Notes under the pieces: generated by a model
Database searches by the model: none
Told to the model about the DNA's origin: nothing
The model's input: only the letters and a program-made list of their open reading frames with translations
Shown: in pieces, positions 47,901 through 60,079 of the stretch
How the letters are laid out: every line of letters begins with the position of its first letter
Position numbering within the stretch: position 1 is the first letter of the stretch
Translations under genes and position numbers: made by a program
Assembly: GCA_904063045.1 (NCBI GenBank)
Contig: CAJFCJ010000006.1
Coordinates: 1,315,647 to 1,379,646, forward strand
Reading direction: 5' to 3'
From: Dimorphilus gyrociliatus
Taxonomy: Eukaryota > Annelida > Polychaeta > Dinophilidae
Length of the DNA: 64,000 nucleotides

Positions 47901-48602
47901 ATATAATTCTTGTGAATAACAAACTTAACAAACACACCGGTTGCATCGACATGAACAGATTTCAATTCTCTAGCCTTATAATTGGTTTTCTCGTTGTCCG
48001 AAAGTGTTACATAACTGTTAATGCGTTGAAAATTTACTATTGCGCAATAGATATTTAAATTTTCAAAAGAATAAATAATACCCTAATCTGGTATATCTGG
48101 CATGTTGTAGGTTGTTAGATAATCCATCTGGAACGTCTCCAACGTAGATTTCAATTTTGGAAGCTAAAGATTGAATGAATAAAGAACAGAGTGATTCATT
48201 GAATAAATAGAAAAGGGTGAACGCAAAAAGGATTAACTGTATCGAACCTATCATATGTTGATGAGATAATATTTGCACTTTTCGAAGGCGACTCTTTTGC
48301 TCTAGTTGAATAACGATGTCTTGGGGATATAAACAAAACCTGTAATTAATAAAAAAAGAAATGATATTACAGCTGAAATTTTTATCAATTAAGTAAATTC
48401 TCAACACTATGCATTATATTAGAGTAATAAATTATAGCTATAAATAATAAAACTTGAATTAATAAGATATAAAGAGGTCGTAGAACCTGGAAGATAACCA
48501 TCCTTGAGTTGTAGGCCTGTGATCATTCAATTCGGTGACTCTGAAGTTTTCGTCCTGTCCGGACGCGTGTGCCACTTGAAAAGTTAATTTTGAAGGAGGC
48601 AT
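44966..48602 (-). CDS. CEP104: Centrosomal protein 104 (cilia tip protein)
   Basis: About 830 aa. Exons (minus): 48487-48602, 48248-48339, 48082-48163, 47876-48014, 47767-47823, 47515-47680, 47258-47442, 46061-47188, 45252-45605, 45080-45203 and 44966-45015. Same domain order as human CEP104: N-terminal jelly-roll (RFCLYPQDIVIQLEQ, KSVHVDATGVFVKF), the conserved linker ISPLEDLAFDMYQDPEIAQII, coiled coil (KVGEKLGKYQVEKRAAVE), TOG domain from EPLSEKDAREASLAIDVFGE on (tubulin binding), coiled coil, and a C-terminal zinc-finger array (CIFCGE, CSFCKQVVEISSFNDHL, CPRCGE, CPLCHQ). In vertebrates it works at ciliary tips and daughter centrioles. The proline-rich linker is shorter than in human, and I see no SxIP EB1-binding motif. 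It shares an upstream region with the axonemal-type gene at 49228. Confidence 0.95.
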
Positions 48603-49227
48603 ATTATTTTAAATATGGATGGAGAATCTTCATTCTTCTTCCCTATTTTCGCCTATTAACGTCCCGTCTGAACAAGTCCAAATTATGTTATGTTTGTAGT
48701 AGAAGTTAGTCTCTACCTTCTCTTGTGAATATTCCAATTGCTTAAGTTCCGTAAAGAATAAAGAAGTTATTTTACTTGAAGTTCAAATTGAAAGAAAATC
48801 TTTTCTCTCACTCTCAATTATCTACTAAAACAACCTGACGACCATTCCACTGGACTTCTGAGCTATTCGATCGAATCGTTTCTGCTCACGTAAATGACTT
48901 TAAGCAGGGATAAAAAGTACTTTAACTGCAAATTTTTGTTATTTCTGCCTTACTAACGATTTTTTTGTTCTAAATCTTTGATTTGGTACACTTTATGTAC
49001 AGTTCAATAAATAAAAACCATCCATATCTTCTTAACGATAATAAATCGATTTACTGAAATCGATAAGCCTTTATTCGCTGCTATCCTGCATATCGTCGTC
49101 AATGACAACGGTAAAGGGAAAACTTTACCGTTTGAAAGTTTGATTTCTGCTCTTTAGAGAGAAATAGCTCGTTTTCCTATAATTTTCGTTTTAAATTGCT
49201 AGTGAAAATTGGAGAATTTAAATAAAT
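48603..49227. other. Bidirectional promoter of CEP104 and the axonemal-type gene
   Basis: 625 bp between two divergent start codons, with one RFX X-box-like match at 49095-49109. No gene seen. Confidence 0.5.
49095..49109. promoter_or_regulatory. RFX X-box-like site
   Basis: GTCGTC-AAT-GACAAC fits the X-box pattern RYYNYY-N(1-3)-RRNRAC, 119 bp before the ATG at 49228 and about 490 bp from the CEP104 ATG. X-boxes drive ciliary genes in animals. Confidence 0.5.
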
Positions 49228-50536
49228 ATGGCGGAAGTTGTATCAGTTCGTCAAACTCTTTCGGATTCTATATTCAAAACTCGTCCCGTAACCCATACTT
49301 TCTATAGAAGTGATAATAATACAGGAGGAACATCAATAACGCAACTTGAGGAAAAAAGACGTCAAAATCAAATGAGAATGCCTCTAGTTAGGGGACGATC
49401 GGATGTGGAATCATTTAGTAGGACTGCTACTCCTGAACAATTTAAAAGGCATTATGATGAAGGTGATAATCGGCCTCCAGCACCCTATAGGTCTTTCGAA
49501 AATTTTGTTGATCCCGTGTCTGGTTTCTTATCCGCTGGTGGTGATGCCGATAGAAACACTGGTCATAATAGAATTTCTTTAATGGTCCATTTAAATGATA
49601 AGCCAAATGCTCAAGATATCCGTCAAATTAACTCCATTAGGGTAGGTAAACCAGCAGCTCCTCCGGATACTCTAAGAGAAACTGTAAAAGATCCTGGTGC
49701 TCCATATCTTTGGAATTCACGTGGCATGCTTGACGTTTCGATTAGAAATGGCTTAGGTGGATGGACAAGTAAAAAAGATCCAAAGGAGGACGAAAAGCGT
49801 GCTAAGACAGCCGAAGAATCGATGAGAGATAAATTAGCATTAAGATACCGATATACTTCATCAACTCAAAGATCTTATGAACATGTGCCTTGGGACGAAA
49901 TGCTTTCCCTTAAAAAATGGAAACCAACGCATACGCTTGAATCAGCAGCAGACCCTATACGCCAAAGTGCCCCAAAAAATCGTTACGAATCTACAGCTAA
50001 CGAGTGGCAAAGACAAGATTTACGACCTTGGGACTCTTACCAAACTAGAAAAGGCTATTATAAGCAGAACGGACCGATACCTGGCGTCGTTTTGTAAGTC
50101 AAACCATTAAGACTAATATAAAGTGATTTACGGTGATTTAATAACAATTTTATATTTTAGCTGTAGCCAAAATCCCAGAGCTACACAAATACCCGGATAT
50201 AGTGGTTCTATCGGAGGAGAAAATCTTGAAGAAATTGATAATAAAGAAGAGAGATTCAGACCATTCACTATTAAAAGAGTTCCTATCCCCCGTCCATCTG
50301 AAACTGCTCATAGGCCTAACATTCCCGGCTACGCCGGTTGTACTCTCTACAGACCGCATTCAATGCCTGCTCATGCAACAACAGGAGACGATAAAACTAC
50401 TGCTAGAACTCATCGCCCTCTACCTTTACAACCTCGGAATCCAGAGTTTAAAAGGGATGGTGAAATGTCGAAGGCGATTACTCTAGTTCAACCGAACAAC
50501 CCTTTCAATCTTATTAAAAGACAGGAGCCTGCCTAG
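49228..50536 (+). CDS. Probable axonemal microtubule-associated protein (SPATA48/SPMIP7-like?)
   Basis: About 413 aa. Exons: 49228-50093 and 50161-50536, intron phase 2. No enzyme domain or membrane segment; Pro/Arg/Tyr-rich with many short WD, RPW and IPGY motifs, typical of microtubule-inner and sperm-axoneme proteins. Notable: YEHVPWDEMLSLKKWKP, DLRPWDSYQTRKGYY, ATQIPGYSGSIGGEN and PNIPGYAGCTLYRPHSMPAH. The repeated IPGY-G block recalls the SPATA48/SPMIP7 group, but I am not certain of the family. Divergent neighbour of CEP104 with an X-box-like site between them, which supports a ciliary role. Confidence 0.6.
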
Positions 50537-50678
50537 AAGAAACAGTTTTATTTTGCAGTATTAGCACTTTTCTCTGATTCATTAATTTTGTTTTTGATAG
50601 TTTACAAATCATCAATGTATTTTTAAAAACACTTTCAAAATGTCCGCTTTAATAATTTTGATCCCTTTATTTTCAAGG

Positions 50679-52026
50679 TTAAACCATCAATTTGTTAAGT
50701 AACTTCAATGCGTGATATTTTGTCATACAGAATGGTTCATTTAATAACATTTCTTCAGTTAAATGCATTAGTAGGGAACCATCTATATTCTCTTCGTGAA
50801 ATTTATTCACATATTTCTGTAAATTTAACTCTCGAAGAACGTTTAGAACTGTCTCGTTTGTCCATTCACTAATAGCTTCTACCTTCTCATCTTTATCGAA
50901 TATTTCACAAACTCTTCCGAATTCGCTATTCAAAGTACTGTTATACGTTAATTCCGATAAATTTCCACATTTCGTATAATTAACTGTAAACTTTTTACAG
51001 TCATAACTATGCTTCCATTCCTCTAGGACTCCGTTTATTGGCTGAGCAAGGTTTCTCCATTTTACTGGCGGAACGTTTTTTCCTATTTCCTTTACCTTGA
51101 AACTTGTATTTATATTTGAATATAAAGGTTTTAAGGACGATAAAAGCATTAATGTTAATTCATCAGTTGGATTAATGATTTCAAATCTATGGTGAACTTC
51201 CTCTACAGGAATAGACAAACAATAAGGATTATTGACCATTGTGGCAATTACATAATCGTTTTCGATTATACAATCGATTATTAGATTCTTCCAATCAGAT
51301 TTCTCTTCGTCAAAATGACGAACCCTTTTCGGAAAGTTTTCATCTTCAAGTAGTTCAGAAATTTGGAGTAAGCGTTCAGAAGGCATTGCGCTAAATTTAG
51401 CAAGGCAGTCATTCTCATTTAGTCTTATTGTCTGGGCATTAGTGTTCAAACAAACTAGAATTTGCTATAGCGAAAAGAGAAGAAAGAGAGAACAAAAAGG
51501 AAATGGTAAACTTGTTTGATTAAAGAACATATCTAAATATCGAACCTCTTCATTATTCAATTCTATGCGGCTTATTTCTAAAACTTCTCCAACATAGACG
51601 CTTGTATCGACCGTTTTGCCAATATGAGGCTGAATACACCTAATCAACTTTGGCATGGGCTCATTCACCATTATTTCGGCTACATTATTAAATTCGACGT
51701 CGTCCAAACGAGCGTCTAAACAATAGAATAATTAAAAATTGACCACAGATACAATGCATTGTTTTTTTTTTTAAATAAATTATAGTGCTTTATTAACCTG
51801 AGGGTAGTAGTTCAACTTCTTCTGAACAGTTGAAAGAAATATAAAACTGTTCGTTGAAATCACCTAATACCTTCGCTCTTCTCTCTCTTTTCAGACAGTG
51901 AAGTACAAACAGGGAACCTTCTTCAATAAACTCTTGTTCACCCTCTCCTAATGATCTGTCATATATTGTACTTATTTTACAGACAACAGGTAATTGTTTC
52001 TTGGCCACTATTCGGCGCAGCTCCAT
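50679..52026 (-). CDS. GAREM-like CABIT and SAM domain adaptor
   Basis: About 394 aa. Exons (minus): 51798-52026, 51546-51715 and 50679-51464. Residues about 10-260 resemble the CABIT domain of GAREM/Themis: LPVVCKISTIYD, FIEEGSLFVLHCLKRERRAK, FYISFNCSEEVELLPSG. The last 65 residues are a SAM domain very like that of GAREM (NVLRELNLQKYVNKFHEENI, DGSLLMHLTEEML). Vertebrate GAREM1, a GRB2-binding adaptor in EGF-MAPK signalling, is about twice as long with a proline-rich, tyrosine-containing middle; that part is missing here. A GRB2 link is therefore not supported by the sequence. Convergent with the axonemal-type gene. Confidence 0.75.
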
Positions 52027-52888
52027 ATTTTCGTGACCTTAGTTACCAATTAAAGAATGTTTTACACGGAAGGATTTCCCGGAGTCACGTGATTAAGTAA
52101 ACTATCCTTTTATCAAATATGTTTTTATTCTTAACTGGAAAGGAAATTAAATTTTTTCCAGCTGTTTAAAGAGCATTTTAACAACATTAGCTCTTTTTTT
52201 CACTCATAATTACAAATGGTTTACGATAGATCGTTTTAAAATAACGATCGATACGAAAAGCAAACGATAGCTATTCCCCATTCCAATAGCTTAATTCCTT
52301 TATCAATTTTTTTTGTACACGTTCTACTACTTTACATAGCTTTTTATTTTATTTTAAATTCAAAAAATTTTTTTTTTAAAAAAAAAATCGCTGAAATATT
52401 TTTGCATGTATTACTTCTTTTTATTAAAAAACAAAAAGAAGAAGAGAAGAAAGAGTTTTAGAAGAAGAATTGAAGAAAATAAAGATAAGTTTGCAATCGG
52501 TGTTAGTGATATTCAAAACTTGAAATTGTATACTGTAAAAACAAAATCTTTTTTCCTTCCTTTTTAAAACTATTTAACAGCCACCATATTTTTTTGGAGT
52601 GTATATTTGTTCTTTTTAAAGAATGTTCTTTTTTTTTCAGAGTGAAAAAAAAAACATGGCAGTTATCAAATATAAAAGATTACCTAGGGTGAAATTCGAT
52701 AAAGATTTCACTTAATAAAGTACGTAATTTCAAGGCATTTTGTCTTTTTCATCAGATATATTAAGAACATTTATAAAAGTCTCTTAATATCTGATAGATA
52801 AGGAGGAAAAAAATACAGTAGTTTACACACGCCACACAAAGTTCTTTTTTCTTAATTTGTTAAGTGAATAATACTGATATTTGTCATT
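52027..52888. other. Intergenic, no gene seen
   Basis: Promoter of the GAREM-like gene and 3' flank of the next gene; long A/T runs, no exon recognised. Confidence 0.5.
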
Positions 52889-53413
52889 TTATCTTGCTGT
52901 TTCGGCAAAGTTCTTCTTAACATTTACAAGTGATCCAGTTAGCGAATGCCACAGGTAAAGGTCCCTGGATGCAAAAGAATTTCCCTCGTATGATTGTCCA
53001 CCATTAGAGGGTGCCGAAATAGAAGCCCTTGTTGACGTAGGTAATTTACCTCCAACACTCTTCTTACACCAACTGGTAGGTCCGTATGTGTAGCCTTTGT
53101 TAATATCAAACTTATTTCTCCTATTGTTGTAAGCGCAAGGAGGTAAGCGTAATCTACAGGTTCCGTTTTTCTTCTCTTCAACAGCTATACTTCCGTGATA
53201 GACTGGCGGATAAAAGGCTGTGTTGCTAAATGGTCTTGTATAAGCGTTAATTATGTCCAATTTTCTTTGAGTGTCATCTTCCGGTTTGGCCGGTAGTTTT
53301 CTTGCAGGTAGTTTCGCCAATCTTTCGGCTTCGTCTTTTAAGAAAAAACCATAGTTTTCATTTGTCGTAACAGGCTTTTGTTGCGACCAATGGTAATAAC
53401 CTGGTCTTGCCAT
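52889..53413 (-). CDS. Unrecognised small basic protein, perhaps axonemal
   Basis: 174 aa, one coding exon; start taken at MARPGYYHWSQQ (53413). A splice acceptor just upstream (TTTCATTATAG ending at 53423) suggests a 5' UTR intron. No domain, signal or membrane segment. It is rich in Arg, Tyr, Asn and Pro with short motifs (RPFSNTAFYPPVYHGS, YTYGPTSW, DLYLWHSLTGSL), a composition seen in ciliary microtubule-inner proteins. A near-match to an RFX X-box (GTCGCTATGGTAC, 53486-53498) lies about 75 bp upstream. I do not recognise the family. Confidence 0.55.
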   Translation of the reverse strand: MARPGYYHWSQQKPVTTNENYGFFLKDEAERLAKLPARKLPAKPEDDTQRKLDIINAYTRPFSNTAFYPPVYHGSIAVEEKKNGTCRLRLPPCAYNNRRNKFDINKGYTYGPTSWCKKSVGGKLPTSTRASISAPSNGGQSYEGNSFASRDLYLWHSLTGSLVNVKKNFAETAR

Positions 53414-53780
53414 TACTCTGCTGCTATAATGAAACAATCCTTATAGTCAACGAAATCGAAAAAAGATTACTGTTGTCAGGACGCCGTCGCTATGGTACTT
53501 GGACGCATGCGTAAAGTTTTGATTATAAAGTGGCGTCATCTACCTTTCTTAGGTAGGCAATGCCCTCATAATCCCCTTTTATGAGTTTTTCTATCAAAAT
53601 ACTGAATAATTTATACATATAGATTTTTTATTACTTTTGGAATTACATATGTTCAAGTAATTAACGAACAACAAAATTTAACAATTGAACAGTTATAAAA
53701 ACAAATTGTATACACTTGTATACTATTAAGTAGTTTATAATTTACGTACATCTCTCCAAAAAAAATTGAACAAAGTCAAA

Positions 53781-56700
53781 CTAAAAGTATTTAGTTTTGT
53801 TTAGTGCTCTTTCGGCAACAATATCTGTATCAGTTGTCATTTTCTCCCAGTCTGACGCTGTTTGTCCAATAACAAAACCAATATCCCTTTGCCGTCTATG
53901 AGATTTCCTTTCTTCTATATCCGCCCACCTTACCTATTTGTAAAGAAGTAAAGATCAAAGTATTTTCAAAGTTATTAGATATACAGTATTTCTATTATTT
54001 ATAACTCTTAGTACTCTTTATACATACTCTTTTTCGGCCGGACTGCGATGTTCTGGAGTAATAGTCACTATCTAATTGCAAATAGTCATTCAAATCTACT
54101 GGCGAACGTTCTCTTTTGAACCTACTCGATCGAAGACCGTCAAGTTTATCTATTTTTAAAGACAAGCAAAAAAAAACATAATTAATAACAAATGACAAAT
54201 ATAAAACAAAAACATATCACTGCTAATGATAATTTATAAAACGTTCCTAAACCTAAAAATAGATTATTGTTGAAATTGAAACTAGCGAATCGTTAATGAA
54301 AGAAAAAACAACACATTCTTGTAATGAAAAATGCTTGTATTTTCTTTTTAAAAAAAAAATGAAAAAAGAAAAACAATACAAGTTTAAAATCTTTTTTGAG
54401 TAAATCAAAAACTTCAAAATCATATCAACTGAAAAAACTTTTTATTTATTACAATAATATAGGATTTTTTATTTTTATTATATAATTTATATAATATAAT
54501 CTTACCTAGTTTATCTTCACTGGCGTCTATTTCCCATTTACTAGACTTGTAACCCTATAAAAGTGTTAATAGATATATTATACTTGTCTCTACATTGATT
54601 TACATTAAATTATTTTTTATTTAATCCATACAATCCAACTTTCAGCTCCTTCGATATCTCCTTCTTTTTCGTCTCTCATATCTTGGCTAATTTCTGATTG
54701 ATCTATTAGTTCATCTGTATCTTCCATTTCAACCTATGGATTTTTATTGATTTTCTTATAAGACCTTATAAGATCAAAAAATATTGTATTGTATTATAAT
54801 ACCTCCTCAATTGGGTCTTCTGATAATGGATTTAAATCAACAATACTACAATGTTTAGGTGTCGGTTGCCAGCCCGAAATAATCTTTATAATAAAAAAAT
54901 CATACGCTTATTAATACAGTTATTCTTTCTTTAAAAAAATATACCATACCTTTTTAATATCCTCTAAACTTCGATTGTGAATATTTCTATTTGCGCAAAT
55001 TTCAGCATCCTTAATTAATTCACCAACGAAAACCTGCAAATAATTTCAATACATCGTTTATTAAACGCTTAATTTTATATTAGAATTAATAATAATTATA
55101 TAATTTATATATATTAATTCTTTTTAAAAAAAGAATATAATTAAAATATGAATATTTTATTGATTAGTCTTAAATTAATTATATAGAATATTTATAGATA
55201 AGAATAAAAAAATATTCAACCAACAGACCTGATTGTAAATTGAGCTTATTTCCGTAGAACGAAAAACAATTTGCTCGAAATAATAATAAGTAATTTTCGC
55301 AAAAAATAACAAATTTGCGCTCGTTTAATAAATACGATAATATCGGAAATAATTCGCAAAGATAACTTTTCTCAGATTGCGGGGAAAAAAAAAAAGAATA
55401 ATGAAAACAAAACATTAAAAAGCGAAGAGAGTAGTAATTATTAATAAGATTAAATATACACATTATACAGTATATACAAAATTTTATATAAAGATAATAT
55501 GAAAAATATTCTCACTGGATAAAATATTTTTGGCTTTAGTAAACAGTCCAACAAAGTTAAAACTTATGCTAAAAATAAACTATTATAGCACCTTTTTGCT
55601 TACATTATTTGTTCCCTATTTATAATCTTTTTTGAGTAATTTATAACTACTTTTCCTTTGACAGATTTACAACTTATAGATATTTAAGTAAAATAGAATA
55701 TCAATTTAGGCCGAGACAGAAATTACCAACCTGAAATCCTTTTACTTTAGCGTAACTCCAAAATCTATCCAACAGATCAGTTTTGTCAAAAACAGCGTCA
55801 ACGACAATAAAATTAAAATATCCATTATCAATTTGCTTTCGAAAAGCTTTTAATAAAGACTCGGCGTAAGCTTTCTCCATTTTACCATCAAAGTCATACA
55901 TTAACTTTGTTTCAGTAGAACTTTTACCCGCCTCATTAACGACCTTTTCCTCCACCTCATCGATAAAATAATCATCGATTGACATCAGTCTTGGAGCTGT
56001 TCCGCCATGTTTAACTTCTCTCTCTTTGATCATTTTAGCTGCTCGGCTTTTGCCAGAGCCAGGTGCACCTCTTATTAAAATAACTAATCTATCAGCGCGA
56101 CGAGATCTTCCAGGTTCATCCAAGATATCAGTTATAGATAAGTTGATACCTTTCAGTTTTGGTTGAGATTTCATATTAGGTCCAAATCTACCAAACCCAG
56201 AGGGTACTCTGCATTATTTTTATATCATATTTGTTACAAAATAAAAAGCTTCTTATTAATTATTCTTAAATTAATTTTAGGATAACTAATTAAAAAGTAA
56301 ATCAATCCGGAATAAAGAATAAGTAGCCTAATAAGTAGTTTCTAAAAATAGAAAAAAATTAATTTCCTTAAGCCGTATGATGTGTATACTACGAGATTTT
56401 ACTGGAATATTTAGGGCGAGTAAGCTATAAATCTTATTTACGAAGAGAATTTGAAAGAAAATAAAAAAATAATACAAATCAATATCATGTCGTTCTCTTC
56501 TCCATTTTGTAATATCCTTTTCCTTGACTTCATCTTCACTATCAGATCCACAAGTCTTTTTTCTTTCACGATTTCTAGATGAACTATCTCCACTTGATGA
56601 GCTATTACTTCTTCTTGTTCTGTTTTTGTCGGTACTGTCACTTCTACTTCGTCTCCTTCGTCTAGAAATGCTATGATTTGTTTTATAAAGTCTTTCTCTA

Positions 56701-59528
56701 TCTCTGTCTAACTCTTGTAAATAGTTCCGATGACGATTAGAAAATTCTCTGGTTTCCCTTTTTCTCTCAATATCTCTGAGTCGTTCATCATCTTTCCTTC
56801 CTACTGCATCGTCACCTACTTTAGCACCAAATGTATCTCCTTTCTCATTAGAATGTCCATAATCACGAACATCGGAAACGCCGTGTCCGTAGTCGATCAC
56901 TTCTTTAGGATGTTCTACTGTTTTTCTAGTTTCCACGGGAACGGAATGTGAATTTGGCTGTTTCTTAAGAGTGTTTATGAAAGAAGGATCATCCAAATAG
57001 GAATCGAAAAAGTCCGGTCTAGGGGCAATATCATTTTCAAAGGCCGAAAAAATTCTTCGATATTTTTGGGTTGTGTTTTTTTCTTTAATTAATTTTAAAC
57101 CTTCGGCTGCTTTGCTTAAAATATCACCCTGTAAACCAGTCAAATTCACACCACTCAATAATTTATTTACATCTACATTCGGCACTGAAGAGCTTTTATT
57201 CGTTTGTTTTCTTCTTTTTTCATATGGTGGTAGATCTTCGTATAGTTCATCATAATACAATTTACCATCTGTCAGATCAATGTTGTCGTTATTATAGGTA
57301 TCATGTCTTCCGCTATCAAAATTTTCATCGAAATCGTCTCTATCATTAAAAGAGTTCGTTTTCGAATGAAATGAGCTATGACCTCTTCCTCTCCTACCTC
57401 CCCTTGATTCATCAAGAAATGGCTGATTTTCAGGAAATTCTCTGTTGTAATTGCCAGGAGCTGGAGCTCGACCTCTCTGGGGGTTATAGCCATCTTCGAA
57501 TGAAGAGTTAGAGTTACACCTTCCTCGACCATACTTATTAATATTGGTATTTAATTCGGCGTCCGAAGGGTATTGCCGTTCATCATTTTCGTGTTGTAAA
57601 GGTCGGCGAACTTCTTGACTTTGATTTCTTGGGAGGTGTTCGTCATCTTCATATGTAGGAATATGTCCAAAGTTTCTGCATTCCTGACTTTCGCCTTGAA
57701 AGTTTTCATCTACTGCAAGTGGAGGGCCAAATTTAGATCTTCCTCTTATTCCAGCTTTGGGTTTTATTTTTGGTTGGTTCCATTCCCCGCCACCACCTCC
57801 TAATTGAGCAGTATCACTTGCATTATCTGGAGGATTAAAGCCACATCTGGAAAAATTTACATTCTGTTGATAACCACATTTGTTTTCCTCTTTTTGGTTA
57901 AAGTTCTCCGTTTGAGGTAAATGAGTTTCCTTGAAATTATCGCAAGGTCTACGAAATTGTGCAATGTCCAATTGTTCAGCTAAGGCATTATTAGGATCAA
58001 AATTAATTCTATCATCTACTTTTTGTGAGTGCTCGTTAAGTGAATGAATTACTACATCAGAATGTCCAGGGAATCCAAATGGAAGTCTTGATAGTCTTTC
58101 ATTTTCTATAATAGGTGTTGTAGGCCTAAAGTTAAGATTGAGCTGATTCCGTTGGTCAATAAATCCAGCTACCGGTCTTTGTGGAATTCCAATAGGAAGT
58201 ACAGATGGCTGAAAATAATTTTGATTGATTGAGGTAAATGGCTGCTGTTTAGGAATCCTAACATCCATTCCTAATCTGTGTTGTAAATCTTGTTGGAATG
58301 GCTGAGGTTGATCCCATCCAGTATTTCCTACCCATTGATCCGGTACATGTAGTCTAGTCTGATCACTGAATTGAGGTCGCTGATGGACAAATTGGGTAAG
58401 CGGTTGTCCCTGACTAATTTGAGGTACAACGGGGCGATTCCACTGATTTTGGTTAGGAATGGATAGATTCGGCATTGGAATTGGATTTCTTAATGGCAGT
58501 CTGGCATTCGAAACATTTAAAGATAACTGTGCAGCTTGAATCATATTTGGTGGACGGGAGACTTGAGCAGATAATATCCCAAATTTCTCATCAGGTGGAA
58601 TTTGAGACAAGACGGGAGAGCCTAAATTTTGCAAAGTTTGATGTTTTCTATTTGCTATCTCTGATCGACGCGATTCCATTTGTTCTTCATATTGATGCCA
58701 TTGCTGCTCATATTGTTGAAATTGGTCTTTATTTGGGTGGTCTGAAGAGGAAAAAAATGCACTTACTTTACTTTTTATCAAAGAGAAAACATAGATTTCC
58801 AAATCTTGAAAAGGTCAACTGACATTTTCATTTGTCAAAACAAATTATAACAACAACGATTAGCTAAAAGTAAATATAAAAATGTTACCTTTATTTGCTG
58901 CTTTCCAATCTTCGTATTGCTTTTTCCATTCTTTGTATTGCTTGCTAAATTCTCGCTCTTCTTGTTCAATTATTTGCAACTCTATTATTTAAAATAAGTA
59001 TCTTAATTACTTGTTACAATGCATTTTCTTAAGAATTAAACCAATTCCCAAGCTAAACTAATTTACATAGTATAATTAACTTGCGGTGTATTGACTTTAC
59101 GTGCCTCGAAAAATTTACATAATCATTACTTTTATATAAAAAAAAATTGCAAACTTTTGGCAATATTTTAAACAATGTTAAAACATTTATAGTTTGATTA
59201 CTATGTACTTTTGTGCGAAACGTGTAGATAAATAATAGCTGCATTTACCTTTTGAAGTTTGCTGAACATGTGATGATTTTTGATGTTGCTGCCACTGGGC
59301 TGCTTGATTTTGTAGTTCAGTTAATTTTATTTCTTCCTCCATATTTTGAGCTCTTAATTCTTCCTATTAATTTATTATTTGATACAATAATCCATAATAA
59401 TAAGAGAAATATAATTTATTTACCGTAGGAGGATCAGTAGGTGGTGGAGGGGGCCGAATTTGAATCGGCTGTTGCCAATTGACTTGAGCATTTGGCAAGG
59501 TCTGCAATGGCCATCCTCTTCCAATCAT
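53781..59528 (-). CDS. YLPM1: YLP motif-containing protein 1 (nuclear, P-loop)
   Basis: About 1215 aa. Exons (minus): 59424-59528, 59249-59363, 58889-58981, 56476-58741, 55731-56208, 54950-55033, 54803-54883, 54632-54733, 54506-54554, 54028-54149 and 53781-53933. The N-terminus has Gln/Trp helices as in YLPM1 (QAAQWQQHQK, KDQFQQYEQQWHQYEEQ). The large exon is low-complexity and Arg/Ser-rich, with LSKAAEGLKLIKEKN and YGHGVSD matching human blocks. Then a polynucleotide-kinase-like P-loop: LVILIRGAPGSGKSRAAKMI (Walker A), APRLMSIDDYFI, FNFIVVDAVFDKTD. The end SKWEIDASEDKLDKLDGLR, RVRWADIEERK, IGFVIGQT and ALNKTKYF closely follows human YLPM1, a nuclear protein phosphatase 1-binding regulator. 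The 695-nt intron before 55033 is long for this genome. Considerably shorter than human (about 2100 aa). Confidence 0.93.
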
Positions 59529-60079
59529 AATTAATAATTGTATCTGTATATATGTGTGAGTTAGGTATTAATCATGGAGATGATGGACAAAATCTAAGAC
59601 GATAGCTCAGAGAACGATGAATAAATGAAAACAAACATGGCCGAATCTTCAGGAGCAGTAGCTGTTAGTTGCCTTTAATTAATTACTTATATTCATATCT
59701 TTTGTTGTGAGAGCAGAAAATGTAGAGTTAGATAGATTTCTATTGTAAGAAACAGTAAGGAAATCCTAAGCACTGATAAAGCTTTGGCAGAATATCAAAA
59801 TAAACTGGATTCCTGTTCCTTTTTCAATTGACTGGTCATCGGTTTTTTTAAACGTAAATACGGCCACGCGAATAAATGGCCAATCCTACAGGTACTCTAA
59901 TTAATATTGGTTAAATTCCAAACGATAAGACGTTTTTGAACAAACTTTACTATTAGGTTGTTCAAAACCAACGAAATCTGATTTATTTATTTTTAAATCA
60001 CTTATTAATGTTTCTTAAAATTTGAGAATCGATTTCAAAGATTCATCAATAGAATTTAACTTAACAGAAACCCTTAATT
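59529..60079. other. Divergent promoter region YLPM1 / SLC41
   Basis: 550 bp between divergent start codons; no distinctive motif recognised. Confidence 0.5.

Noticed and set aside
56328-56475. Extension of the large YLPM1 open frame past its donor
   Set aside because: Hydrophobic low-complexity read-through of intron sequence; the donor at 56475 joins in phase to the P-loop exon.
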